Source of the DNA: an uncultured Pseudomonadota bacterium
GTDB lineage: Bacteria > Bdellovibrionota_B > Oligoflexia > Oligoflexales > CAILAO01
Direction: 5' to 3'
DNA: 13,484 nucleotides
NCBI GenBank assembly: GCA_903832105.1
Contig: CAILAO010000141.1
Location: 1 to 13,484 of the forward strand
The position numbers and the translations under genes are program-made. Below the pieces are notes generated by a model. The model was given only the letters and a program-made list of their open reading frames with translations, made no database searches and was not told where the DNA came from. This document shows, in pieces, positions 1 through 7,933 of this stretch. Numbering within the stretch: the first letter of the stretch is position 1; every line of letters starts with the position of its first letter.

Positions 1-1
1 A

Positions 2-3000
2 ATTGTTGATGAGATTATTCAGTCGTACCAAGAAGCATGGGCAGATCGCGAGCGTTATTCAGAGGTCGAGATATCGGCCCTATCAACGTATATAAATCAA
101 AATAATTACCCCAAAGGTATTCGTAGCACGCTTCGGGATGCTCTTTCTTACTTTGCAGTTGCGATTCTTCAGGATACTTCCTACTGGACTCCGGAGGAAA
201 GTAACGACGCCTATCGCCTGAATGTTGATGATTTGATGGCAAAGGAGTATTCGAAGGATCCAAGCTTTCTCACCAACAAAAAAATTCATCCCTTGGAAAA
301 ACTTGTCCGCGTTCTTGATGATCTCGAGAGATGGCACCTCAAGGAAAAAAAGTATGAGGCTGCCCTGGAGGCAAGGCTTGAGAGGCTAAGGCAAGTGCAT
401 CAACATCTGGCATCTGGAAATGAGGGGAGGAGAGATCTCGTCAGGAAAAGTCTTATCTCTTACCTGGACGGCGTGAAGAAGTATCCATGGTGGTCAATGG
501 GTATGGCAGAGCTTTCGGAATTTTGGAAACAAGCAGACGACTTTGTGGAGGCGCGCTCGGTTGCAGAAAAGGGGGTTGAGGCTTTCCCGGAGTCTATTGG
601 TGGTAAGAAGTGCCTTCAGATCGTTAAATTGATCGAACAACCGGATTTTGATTTTACGGTTATGGAGGTTGATGGTAAAGGGAAACGGTCAATAGAGGTC
701 AACCATCAGAACATTAAAGAGCTATTTTTTAGGGCTTATGCAGTTCCCTGGTCAGGAAAATCTCAGGACGTCTTGCAGCTAGATAATTTTACTTCGCAAA
801 AAGCCATGAAGGTCTTATTAAAGGACAAGCCTTTGAAAGAGTGGCGTGTTAACTTACCTGAGACGCCGGATTTCAAGAAGCATCGAACCTTTGCTATCCC
901 CGAAATAGAACAATTTGGAATTTACGTCATCATTGCCTCCGCGACACCATCTTTTGCCGAGGAACAAAATAAACTCATCGGAGCCCTCTTTTTCCTGAGC
1001 GATTTTGTCCCTATCGGTCAACGCATTGGCGATGATGCTTACGAGATCAAGGTTGTTTCTGGTGAGACCGGAAAGCCTGTGAGCGGAGCAAAGGTTGACA
1101 TCGTCAAAAACAGTTGGCGTGGCTCTCCGACCATCACTGCCTCGGAAAAAACAGATTCGGATGGTTCTTATACCTTTAGAGAAAAAAAGGTTAAAGGTTC
1201 TCACGATGGCTCAAGTTATGGCGCAGTCATTCGTAAGGATAACCAGATTGCATTTTTATCGAGAGGTTTTTATTTAATGGAACCTCTGGCGCCAACGGAT
1301 ACAGACGCGACTCTGATTTACACAGATCGGAGCATTTATCGCCCACTGCAAAAAATCCAATGGAAAGTGGTGGCCTACGGTGGATCGTCTGCCAAGGGGC
1401 GATTCAATGTATTGCCACAAAAGAGTGTCACCGTATCGCTTCTGGATTCCAATTGGCAGGAGGTGTTAAAGCAAGATGTTACGACTAGTGATTTTGGTAG
1501 TGCCTCTGGGGTGTTTGTCATACCGCAAGGTCGCCTCCTAGGAACGTGGCACCTAAAAACCTCTCTAGCTTCCAGTGAGACCGTTATTCGCGTCGAAGAA
1601 TATAAGCGTCCCACATTTGAAATTACCATAACAGATCCCGAAAAAAACATGCGGCTTAACGAGCGTGTTCAATTATCGGGAAAGGCAGCATACTACTACG
1701 GTCTTCCGGTGACTGGTGGAGAGGTCCGATGGAAAGCGGTTCGAAAGCCGGTCTTTCCCTGGTGGTGGGGATGGCTCTCCCGTGACTTCGAAAGTGGAAG
1801 ACAAGGCGAGACAGTGGCGTCCGGAAAAGAACGTATAGAAAAAGACGGAACATTTTTAATTAAATTTATTCCGGAAGCCGATCCCGATCTTGAAAAGTCT
1901 TCAGAAGGTCTTAGTTACCGCTATTTGATCACGGCTGACGTGACTGATGATGGGGGAGAGACGCGGTCAACGGAGCGATCTTTTAGGATTGGATTTGTTT
2001 CTGTTGAGGCTTTTATTGCGTTAGACGATAAATTTGTAGTTGAAGATGTTTCGAGCACGATCAAGGTGGTGAGAAAGTCGCTTAATGGGTTGCCGCTTAA
2101 GGGCGCTGGAACATGGGCGATCTACGCGCTAGAAGAGCCCTCAAAGACATTGCTTCCAGCGGATCTTCCCGTGATCGAAGATTCGGAAGTTGGGCGGGGG
2201 TGGAGAAAGGGTGCGGGCCAAAAAGGAAAGAAACGCTCTTTTCTCACTGAAGGTGATGCTTTAAGACCGCGTTGGGTCAGTGACTATGATTACCAGGCAT
2301 ATTTGAGATCATGGAAAAGCGGTCGGAAGATCACTGATGGATCTCTGGAACATGACGCCAAGGGAGAAGCTGAGGCAAAAGTGAAAGGGCTTTCGGGAGG
2401 TTCTTATCGTTTTGTTTATGAGACAAAGGATGAGTATGGGAAGCTAGCGCGTGCTTCCTATGAGTTCTTGGTTTCAGAGGAGGGTAAGACCATATCTATT
2501 CCTCTTTTGATGCTTCCCGAAAAAACGTCTGTCGAAGCTGGAAAAGATCTTCGTATTTATCTCATGTCTGGCGTGCAAGATGGAGTGTTATATTTTGATG
2601 TACTAAGAGCGGGGAATAAAAGGGAACGAAAAGTGATCAAGACTGGCGTTTCAACTATCGTAGAAGTGCCCGTCAGTTCAGATGATCGCGGAGGCTTTTC
2701 GATCGAAGCGTGGCTCGTGCGGGATTTTCAGATCATGCGTCAAAAGCAAAGTATTTTTGTTCCATGGGACAATAAAGAACTCAAAATAACATTCTCAAGT
2801 TTCCGTGAGAAGTTGACGCCAAAGACGAAGGAGAAGTGGACCATTAAGGTCGCTGGAAAAAATTCCGAGATCCGTGCTGGCGAAGTGCTCGCTTACATGT
2901 ACGATAAAAGTCTCGACGCGTTCGTAGAACATAAACCCGTGTCGATCTTATCTCTTTATCCGGAGCATCACTTTGCGACTGATTTGCAGACTCCACTAAA

Positions 3001-5662
3001 CCCCTCATACGGAAACTGGCTATCGCGGGGGAGCCTCGTGACGCTTCCGGAAGCTCCGGTGCTTAATGGTGACGGACTTAAAAGTTTTGGTATGTATGCA
3101 TCTGGTGGTCCGGGGCGAAGATCGTTTGGGCTAGGAGAACCTTCGCGAGGAGGAATGAGGCCAAAGGCCCTTAGAAAGCATCAAGCTGAAGAAGCGGCGG
3201 ATTCATTGAGTGGCAGTGCGGCCTCTTTTGCGGCAGCTCCTATGGAGCCGCAGCTTGCTTTGGCCGATGCGAATACAGGCCGAGCGAGTGCAAAAAAGAT
3301 CGAGGGAGCCGGCTATGCTGATGTTGATTCTCAAAAGGAACCGGCAGAACTTAGGAGCGACTTCAGTGAGACAGCCTTTTGGCTGCCACACCTCACGATC
3401 GGTAAAGATGGGGAGGTCTCTATTGAATATACGGTCCCTGATTCAGTGACAGCATGGAATGTTTGGGCTCTAGGGATCACAAAAGATCTCATGGGCGGTT
3501 CCGTTCAGAGGGAAGCGAAGAGCGCCAAGGATTTTATGGTTCGACCTTATGTGCCGCGATTTCTTCGCGAAGGAGACCAAGCAGAGATCCGGGTCATGCT
3601 TGAAAACACGACAAAAAGTTCGCTTAAAGCAAAACTTCGATTTTCTGTGATCGATAGTGAGACTGGACAAGATCTGAGCGAAAGTTTCGGGCTTTCTCAG
3701 AAAGAAACTGACGTCAAAATCCCGGCTGAGCAGAGCGTGCGAGAAGAATTCAAGCTCACTGTTCCTAAAAAGTTGACGAGTGTTCAGATTAAGGTGGTTG
3801 CGGAGTCAGATTCTTTAAGTGATGGCGAGCTTAGAACGATTCCCATCTTGCCGGCAAGATTTCATCTCGCAGAATCGAAGTTTGTGGCGATTAGAGGAAA
3901 ACAAAAGAAGACGGTCGAGTTTCCTGATCTTAAAAAGACCGACGATGCTTCCAGAATGGACGAACTTTTCACCATCAACATCGATGCGCAGCTTTTTTAT
4001 TCCGTGCTTAAAGCTGTTCCATATCTTCTTGACTGCCCTTATGAGGGAAGCGACGAGTTGATTAATAAGTTTCTTGTGGTGGGTATTCTTTCGAAAATTT
4101 ATCAAGATTTCCCGTCGGTCAAGGCTATGGCAAAAAAGTTTTCAGATCGGAAGACCCTGTGGGAGAATTGGGATCAGCCAAATCCTGATCGGAAAATGCT
4201 CCTTGAGGAATCGCCGTGGTTACTGGAAGCAAAGGGAGCCGATGTTTCAGAAGAGCGAATCATCAACATCTTAAATCCTGACGTTAGCGCAAAATGGACG
4301 AAGGATATACTCGTAAAAATTCAAAAGGTGCAAAATACCGACGGGGGGTTCCCTTGGTTTACAGGAATGCCATCGTCACCCTTCATAACTCTATATTTGA
4401 TGTATGGATTTGCCAAGGCGTCGGAGTTTGGGGTTACCATTCCAAAAGATGTCGTTCTTAAGGGGTGGAAGTACCTGGGGGATGTTTTTGATCGCGAGTA
4501 CGAAAAAAGACTTAGTGACAAGAAGCTTTTTGGCGTAGAGTTTCTCACATTTTTGAATTATGTCGCATCTTGCTATCCTGATGACTCATGGATGGGTGAG
4601 GCCTTCACGATGAAGGATCGTGAGGCGACGTTAAAATATACGTTTGCTCATTGGAAAGAGATTTCTCCCTACCTTAAATTGCAACTGGCTTTGACGTTGA
4701 CGCGCATGAAAAAGAAAAATGACGCGAAACTTGTACTTGAAAGTGTGTTTGATTCGGCAAAAACATCGGAAGAACTTGGGACATACTGGGCGGCTGAAGA
4801 CCGAAGTTGGCTCTGGTATCAAGATATGATCGAGACCCATGCCTTTGCATTACGTGCGATCTCTGAGATTTCATCCAAACATGGAAAAAGGGACGGGCTT
4901 ATTCAATGGATTCTCCTTAATAAAAAGTTAAATCACTGGAAGTCCACCAGAGCAACCACTGAAGTGGTTTACGCGCTGACTCATTACCTTAAACGAGAGA
5001 AGATGCTTTCTCAGAAAGAAAAGGTCAATGTCAAGGCGGGTAAACTCGACAAGACTTTTGTATTCGAAGCTGATCAATACGATGGAAAGACACAGCTTGT
5101 TATGAAAGATAAGGAGGTGACGAGCGATCTTGCTTCGGTGACTTTTATCAATGAAACGGCGAACGAGAAGTCGTTAATGTTTGCCTCTGCAACGTGGCAT
5201 TTTTCGACAGAAAGGCTGCCGGAGAGAGATAAAGGCGACTTTTTTACAGTTTCCCGCCGCTATTTTAAGCGAGAGCATAACGGAAAAGAGTTCGTTTTAA
5301 CTCCGATAGCCGAGGGTGCCGCTGTTAGGGTCGGAGATGAGATTGAGGTGCAGATTTCCATGACAGCGAAGCACACGGCAGAGTATGTTCATCTTCGAGA
5401 TCCCAGAATTGCCGGATTTGAACCGACACTAGGTGTGTCACAATATCGTTTCGATCTGGGTATTGCCCGGTATGAAGAGATCAGGGATAATGGGACTAAC
5501 TTTTTTTTCGAACACCTTCCTCACGGTCAGTACACACTTAAATATCGCGTGAGAGCAAGCATGGCCGGAACATTTAAGTCCAGCCCTGCAGTCCTGCAAT
5601 CTCTTTACGCGCCGGAATTCGTCGCCTATTCAGCGGGGAGGGAGATGGTGGTTAAAAACTAA
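2..5662 (+). CDS. Alpha-2-macroglobulin-like protein lacking the thioester (5' end outside window)
   Basis: The frame is open from base 2, so the Met at 233 is internal and the true start and any signal peptide lie upstream; 1886 codons are visible (numbered here from base 2). Helical, repeat-like segments fill about residues 1-215. Macroglobulin beta domains follow, including the MG2-type motif TDRSIYRP (441-448). A low-complexity Ala/Gly/Ser linker (about 1033-1116) sits where family members carry the bait region, just before the A2M signature ETAFWLPHLT. The alpha-helical thioester domain keeps QNTDGGFPWF (1444-1453). The C-terminal domain ends with the usual RDPRIAGFEP and YAPEFVAYS-type blocks. 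The site normally reading CxEQ reads GSDE (1349-1352), so no thioester can form, as in E. coli YfaS and unlike YfhM. Known relatives are periplasmic or envelope protease-defence proteins. I infer an envelope role without covalent trapping. No pbpC lies downstream. Confidence 0.93.
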   Translation: MVDEIIQSYQEAWADRERYSEVEISALSTYINQNNYPKGIRSTLRDALSYFAVAILQDTSYWTPEESNDAYRLNVDDLMAKEYSKDPSFLTNKKIHPLEKLVRVLDDLERWHLKEKKYEAALEARLERLRQVHQHLASGNEGRRDLVRKSLISYLDGVKKYPWWSMGMAELSEFWKQADDFVEARSVAEKGVEAFPESIGGKKCLQIVKLIEQPDFDFTVMEVDGKGKRSIEVNHQNIKELFFRAYAVPWSGKSQDVLQLDNFTSQKAMKVLLKDKPLKEWRVNLPETPDFKKHRTFAIPEIEQFGIYVIIASATPSFAEEQNKLIGALFFLSDFVPIGQRIGDDAYEIKVVSGETGKPVSGAKVDIVKNSWRGSPTITASEKTDSDGSYTFREKKVKGSHDGSSYGAVIRKDNQIAFLSRGFYLMEPLAPTDTDATLIYTDRSIYRPLQKIQWKVVAYGGSSAKGRFNVLPQKSVTVSLLDSNWQEVLKQDVTTSDFGSASGVFVIPQGRLLGTWHLKTSLASSETVIRVEEYKRPTFEITITDPEKNMRLNERVQLSGKAAYYYGLPVTGGEVRWKAVRKPVFPWWWGWLSRDFESGRQGETVASGKERIEKDGTFLIKFIPEADPDLEKSSEGLSYRYLITADVTDDGGETRSTERSFRIGFVSVEAFIALDDKFVVEDVSSTIKVVRKSLNGLPLKGAGTWAIYALEEPSKTLLPADLPVIEDSEVGRGWRKGAGQKGKKRSFLTEGDALRPRWVSDYDYQAYLRSWKSGRKITDGSLEHDAKGEAEAKVKGLSGGSYRFVYETKDEYGKLARASYEFLVSEEGKTISIPLLMLPEKTSVEAGKDLRIYLMSGVQDGVLYFDVLRAGNKRERKVIKTGVSTIVEVPVSSDDRGGFSIEAWLVRDFQIMRQKQSIFVPWDNKELKITFSSFREKLTPKTKEKWTIKVAGKNSEIRAGEVLAYMYDKSLDAFVEHKPVSILSLYPEHHFATDLQTPLNPSYGNWLSRGSLVTLPEAPVLNGDGLKSFGMYASGGPGRRSFGLGEPSRGGMRPKALRKHQAEEAADSLSGSAASFAAAPMEPQLALADANTGRASAKKIEGAGYADVDSQKEPAELRSDFSETAFWLPHLTIGKDGEVSIEYTVPDSVTAWNVWALGITKDLMGGSVQREAKSAKDFMVRPYVPRFLREGDQAEIRVMLENTTKSSLKAKLRFSVIDSETGQDLSESFGLSQKETDVKIPAEQSVREEFKLTVPKKLTSVQIKVVAESDSLSDGELRTIPILPARFHLAESKFVAIRGKQKKTVEFPDLKKTDDASRMDELFTINIDAQLFYSVLKAVPYLLDCPYEGSDELINKFLVVGILSKIYQDFPSVKAMAKKFSDRKTLWENWDQPNPDRKMLLEESPWLLEAKGADVSEERIINILNPDVSAKWTKDILVKIQKVQNTDGGFPWFTGMPSSPFITLYLMYGFAKASEFGVTIPKDVVLKGWKYLGDVFDREYEKRLSDKKLFGVEFLTFLNYVASCYPDDSWMGEAFTMKDREATLKYTFAHWKEISPYLKLQLALTLTRMKKKNDAKLVLESVFDSAKTSEELGTYWAAEDRSWLWYQDMIETHAFALRAISEISSKHGKRDGLIQWILLNKKLNHWKSTRATTEVVYALTHYLKREKMLSQKEKVNVKAGKLDKTFVFEADQYDGKTQLVMKDKEVTSDLASVTFINETANEKSLMFASATWHFSTERLPERDKGDFFTVSRRYFKREHNGKEFVLTPIAEGAAVRVGDEIEVQISMTAKHTAEYVHLRDPRIAGFEPTLGVSQYRFDLGIARYEEIRDNGTNFFFEHLPHGQYTLKYRVRASMAGTFKSSPAVLQSLYAPEFVAYSAGREMVVKN
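3098..3349 (+). other. Low-complexity, bait-region-like linker in the macroglobulin-like protein
   Basis: About 84 codons rich in Ala, Gly, Ser and charged residues, with Arg and Lys scattered throughout, lie between beta-domain sequence and the conserved SETAFW block. In alpha-2-macroglobulins the protease-cleaved bait region occupies this position. The composition fits an exposed, unstructured, cleavable segment. The role as bait is inferred from position and composition only. Confidence 0.5.
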
Positions 5663-5722
5663 AATTGGATGTGTTTAGTTTTATAAAAGCCAGTGCACTA
5701 AAAACAAAAAAAGGGTGATGAG

Positions 5723-6460
5723 ATGACTTTAAAAATGTCGACCTATCACGTAACCGTTAGAAAGAGATTAAAAAAACTTGCGAAACCTTCCGTTAAGGAG
5801 GGTTATGAGAACTACTTTAAAAAGGTGACGATTTTTCACGGTGTGAAGACGCTGGGCGTGAAGCGGGTTATGAAGGAGACGTTACCTCTTTTGAGCGATA
5901 AGTCGATTGAAAGCATAGTTAAAGAAGCCTTTTCATTGCTTGAGTCTGACTATTCAGAAGAAAAGCAAATAGGTGTGGGGCTTCTTTCGAGGCAGGTGAA
6001 AAAGTTACCTGAAAATTTTTTGAGGATGCTGGAACCAGTTTTTGAAAGAGGCGTCTATGATTGGGCGACTTGCGACGGAATAGCTGGCCGAGTACTGAGA
6101 CCTCTTTTGAAGAAAGATAAAAAGACCCTTTCTCACATAGTTTCATGGAGTCTTTCGAAGAATATTTGGAGAAAGCGGGCGTCTGCTGTAGCTTTCGTTA
6201 ACGAGGCGAGGCATGGTGACTACAATAATGAGATTATGCTTGTTTGCAGTCGCCTCGCAGGACATCCGGAGCGTTTTGTCCAGCTTGGAATGGGCTGGGT
6301 GCTGCGAGAACTTTTTTTGGCAGATCAGGAGGCCGTCTTGAAGTTTTTGCGCAAAAATTATGAAGGCATAAGTCGCGAAGGACTTCGCTATGCACTTGAG
6401 AAGATGCCTGATCCGTTGAAGAAGAAAATATTACAAGAGCACAAAGAAGAGCTGATGTGA
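5723..6460 (+). CDS. AlkD-like DNA alkylation repair protein (HEAT-repeat DNA glycosylase family)
   Basis: A 245-residue, all-helical protein resembling the DNA alkylation repair family (AlkD), HEAT-like-repeat glycosylases that remove N3- and N7-alkylated purines. The N-terminal block YFKKVTIFHGVK (31-42) matches the family's YFK..I.F.GVK pattern. Residues corresponding to the Bacillus cereus AlkD active site appear present: Trp114 and Asp118 in DWATCD, Arg152 in RKRAS, and Trp192 in GWVLREL. Length is normal for the family. The ATG at 5723 follows AAAGGG at 5711-5715; Met5 (5735) is an alternative start. The gene lies 60 bp behind the macroglobulin-like gene on the same strand with no strong terminator between, so read-through is possible. 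No ada or alkA neighbour is seen. The family call is strong. The exact substrate is not known, since paralogues such as AlkF bind DNA without base excision. Confidence 0.85.
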   Translation: MTLKMSTYHVTVRKRLKKLAKPSVKEGYENYFKKVTIFHGVKTLGVKRVMKETLPLLSDKSIESIVKEAFSLLESDYSEEKQIGVGLLSRQVKKLPENFLRMLEPVFERGVYDWATCDGIAGRVLRPLLKKDKKTLSHIVSWSLSKNIWRKRASAVAFVNEARHGDYNNEIMLVCSRLAGHPERFVQLGMGWVLRELFLADQEAVLKFLRKNYEGISREGLRYALEKMPDPLKKKILQEHKEELM

Positions 6461-6487
6461 GAAGTAACCCACAAGAATGGCGCGGTA

Positions 6488-7234
6488 TTATTGGCGTTGC
6501 AGTGTACTCGGATTCATCAATGCCAGAAGTCTTTCTAGGGTAATGCTCGTCCCGTTTGATAGTTCTTTGAACATCAGCCCCAACTTGGCTCCTTTACCGT
6601 CTTTTGATTTTGTTTTGACCCATCGAACTTCTCCTGTGCCTTGAAGGTCGATCCAGTTGTCTGCATTAAAGTGCAGGCGAATGTTGATCGGTGAGCCAGG
6701 GGTCGGAATTTTTGCGTCTTGGACTCTGAGCCCCATTCCGCCCGTGCTGATATCTTCTAGTTTTGCTGGTTGAAAGCCTTCCTCAAGTTCCACCTCCACT
6801 TGCAGCTTAGGTAAAAAGTCCGCAAAGTCGTCCACTCGAAAACGCTCTGATCTTAGAAAAAGGTGCGTCTTCAGAGCGGTAATGACCGTGTCAAAATCGA
6901 CCGTTTTGTGAAAGACGGCATTTGCGCCGAGAGCGATCAGTTCGGCATCGGCTAGAAGGGGGTTAGAGGAAAAAAAGAAGAATAGCGGCTTCGTTTGGTC
7001 CTTTTTCCGAACGTGGCGCAAAAAGACCAGACCAGAACCGCCTGGCATTGACATATCGGAAACGATCGCGTCAAAAGACTCTGCATCGAACAGCGCGATT
7101 GCCTCTGCAACATTAGCGGCAGTCTTTACTTCGAACCCGGCAAATTCCAGTTGTAAGGAGGAAACTAAACGGAGGTCACTTTCGTCGTCAACAAAAAGGA
7201 CCACCGGCCTTCTGTGATGGCTTGCTTCGGTCAT
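6488..7234 (-). CDS. Response regulator with REC and PilZ domains
   Basis: A 248-residue cytoplasmic protein. Residues 10-125 form a REC receiver: acidic pair Asp16/Asp17, phospho-acceptor Asp60 in SDMSMPGGSG, Ser89 as the switch residue, and Lys110. Residues from about 130 to 240 look like a PilZ domain, with DISTGG (161-166) matching [D/N]xSxxG and a late GEVRWV...KLGLMFKEL block. PilZ domains usually bind c-di-GMP through an RxxxR motif ahead of this. Here only R128, R131 and R133 are present and the spacing is not RxxxR, so nucleotide binding is uncertain. REC-PilZ proteins couple histidine-kinase signalling to motility or surface functions. No kinase gene is adjacent. The ATG at 7234 has a good ribosome binding site (TGAGGA, 7-base spacing). 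The gene is convergent with the AlkD-like gene, 27 bp apart. Confidence 0.9.
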   Translation of the reverse strand: MTEASHHRRPVVLFVDDESDLRLVSSLQLEFAGFEVKTAANVAEAIALFDAESFDAIVSDMSMPGGSGLVFLRHVRKKDQTKPLFFFFSSNPLLADAELIALGANAVFHKTVDFDTVITALKTHLFLRSERFRVDDFADFLPKLQVEVELEEGFQPAKLEDISTGGMGLRVQDAKIPTPGSPINIRLHFNADNWIDLQGTGEVRWVKTKSKDGKGAKLGLMFKELSNGTSITLERLLALMNPSTLQRQ

Positions 7235-7247
7235 GGGCTGTTCCTCA

Positions 7248-7317
7248 GTTAACTTTTCTTTGGGCTAGTTAAGATATTTTAACATGACTTTTTGTCTGCG
7301 AGCAATGCCGTTAAAAT
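7248..7317. repeat. Cluster of GTTAA inverted repeats around the regulator promoter
   Basis: GTTAAC occurs at 7248-7253 and an imperfect palindrome, GTTAAGATATTTTAAC, at 7268-7283. The arm ATTTTAAC (7276-7283) is the exact reverse complement of GTTAAAAT at 7310-7317. The two 8-base arms bracket the candidate -10/-35 region of the minus-strand promoter, so an operator is possible. AT-rich 8-mers can also arise by chance. Confidence 0.3.
7268..7305 (-). promoter_or_regulatory. Candidate sigma-70 promoter of the REC-PilZ gene
   Basis: On the minus strand TTGCTC (7300-7305) and TAAAAT (7276-7281) are 18 bases apart. This would start transcription near 7268 and leave a leader of about 34 nt before the ATG at 7234. 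The -10 matches consensus at 5 of 6 bases; the -35 is weak. This is a motif reading only. Confidence 0.35.
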
Positions 7318-7402
7318 GACTAGAAAACGTCGCTCTATATGGCTTTGCGGATTGGTGTTTTTGGTCATTTCTAAGATTTTTTCAGGCTTTCGGGAAGTGT
7401 CT

Positions 7403-7818
7403 TTAGTGTGCCAGCGTGGGTGCGTTGATCACGCGACTTCTGGTCACTGGATACGGGCAAGATGTCGCGTTGCTTCCTTCGGTGCCGATCTTAATCCAAT
7501 AATCGATTACATGGTGCCCTGGATATAAACCGGAAACTTCAAAATAGAACGCTCTGCGTCCCGGCTTGTCGCTTGGTTCTTCATCCAGAGTGAAATAGAA
7601 ATAAGACGTTCGTAAGGAATGAAGACATGGTCAGTTTGTTCACGACACGCATAGATCCTCCCAAATAAAGGTCTCAGCGTGCTATCGGATTTTGGGAGTG
7701 GGGCTTTAGGGTGCAGGGGACTTGCATAAAATGTCGGCAATGATATTAGCGTGTTAGCTCGAATTGGCGGGGTTGCTGGCCTTTTTGTCACGCAAGAAAG
7801 ACATGTTAGCAAAATCAA
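7403..7818 (-). pseudogene. Probable frameshifted remnant of an unrecognised gene
   Basis: Two minus-strand frames join into one plausible protein. The upstream frame runs from a TTG at 7818 and includes CREQTDHVFIPYER. The downstream frame, open from 7630 to the stop at 7403, has no ATG, GTG or TTG near its beginning, yet reads as ordinary protein: SYFYFTLDEEPSDKPG, then AFYFEVSGLYPGHHVIDYW, then IKIGTEGSNATSCPYP. Moving from the first frame to the second near 7600-7620 corresponds to loss of one base. The second half is rich in beta-strand-like Tyr/Phe/Val patterns. I recognise no family. The TTG start has no clear ribosome binding site. It could be a decayed gene, a sequencing error, or coincidence. 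The overlapping plus-strand frame looks less like protein. Confidence 0.4.
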
Positions 7819-7825
7819 TCACGAC

Positions 7826-7855
7826 TTGACCCTAACTTCCTTCTTGGATTATCGT
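7826..7855 (+). promoter_or_regulatory. Candidate promoter for the aminotransferase operon
   Basis: TTGACC (7826-7831) is followed after 18 bases by TATCGT (7850-7855), a fair -35 and a weak -10, about 80 bases before the start codon. A better -35, TTGACA at 7905-7910, lies too close to the ATG at 7934 to leave a normal leader. Weak call. Confidence 0.25.
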
Positions 7856-7933
7856 AATAGCCTAAATTTAAGTAGATTTTCGACGTTATTTTTTTGCGTT
7901 TTTATTGACATTTATATCGAAAGGCGTGGTGGA

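Larger units (their letters stand above)
7235..7933. other. Intergenic region of about 700 bp with no intact gene
   Basis: Between the regulator start and the aminotransferase start I see the regulator promoter and GTTAA repeats at the left, the minus-strand gene remnant in the middle, and an AT-rich stretch (about 7860-7920) at the right that should hold the operon promoter. No tRNA, riboswitch fold or mobile element was recognised. Confidence 0.55.

Noticed and set aside
5672..5705. TTTAGT...ACTAAA inverted repeat after the macroglobulin-like gene
   Set aside because: Six AT-rich pairs with a long loop and no following T-run on the plus strand; too weak to call a terminator.
7292..7528. 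A 78-codon plus-strand frame starting with TTG, with a hydrophobic stretch near its beginning
   Set aside because: No ribosome binding site, rare-looking residue composition, and it overlaps the minus-strand frame that reads much more like protein.
7751..7933. Upstream extension of the aminotransferase by 61 codons
   Set aside because: The extra residues resemble no part of the family, run through the AT-rich leader, and would push GEPDF about 60 residues too far from the N-terminus.
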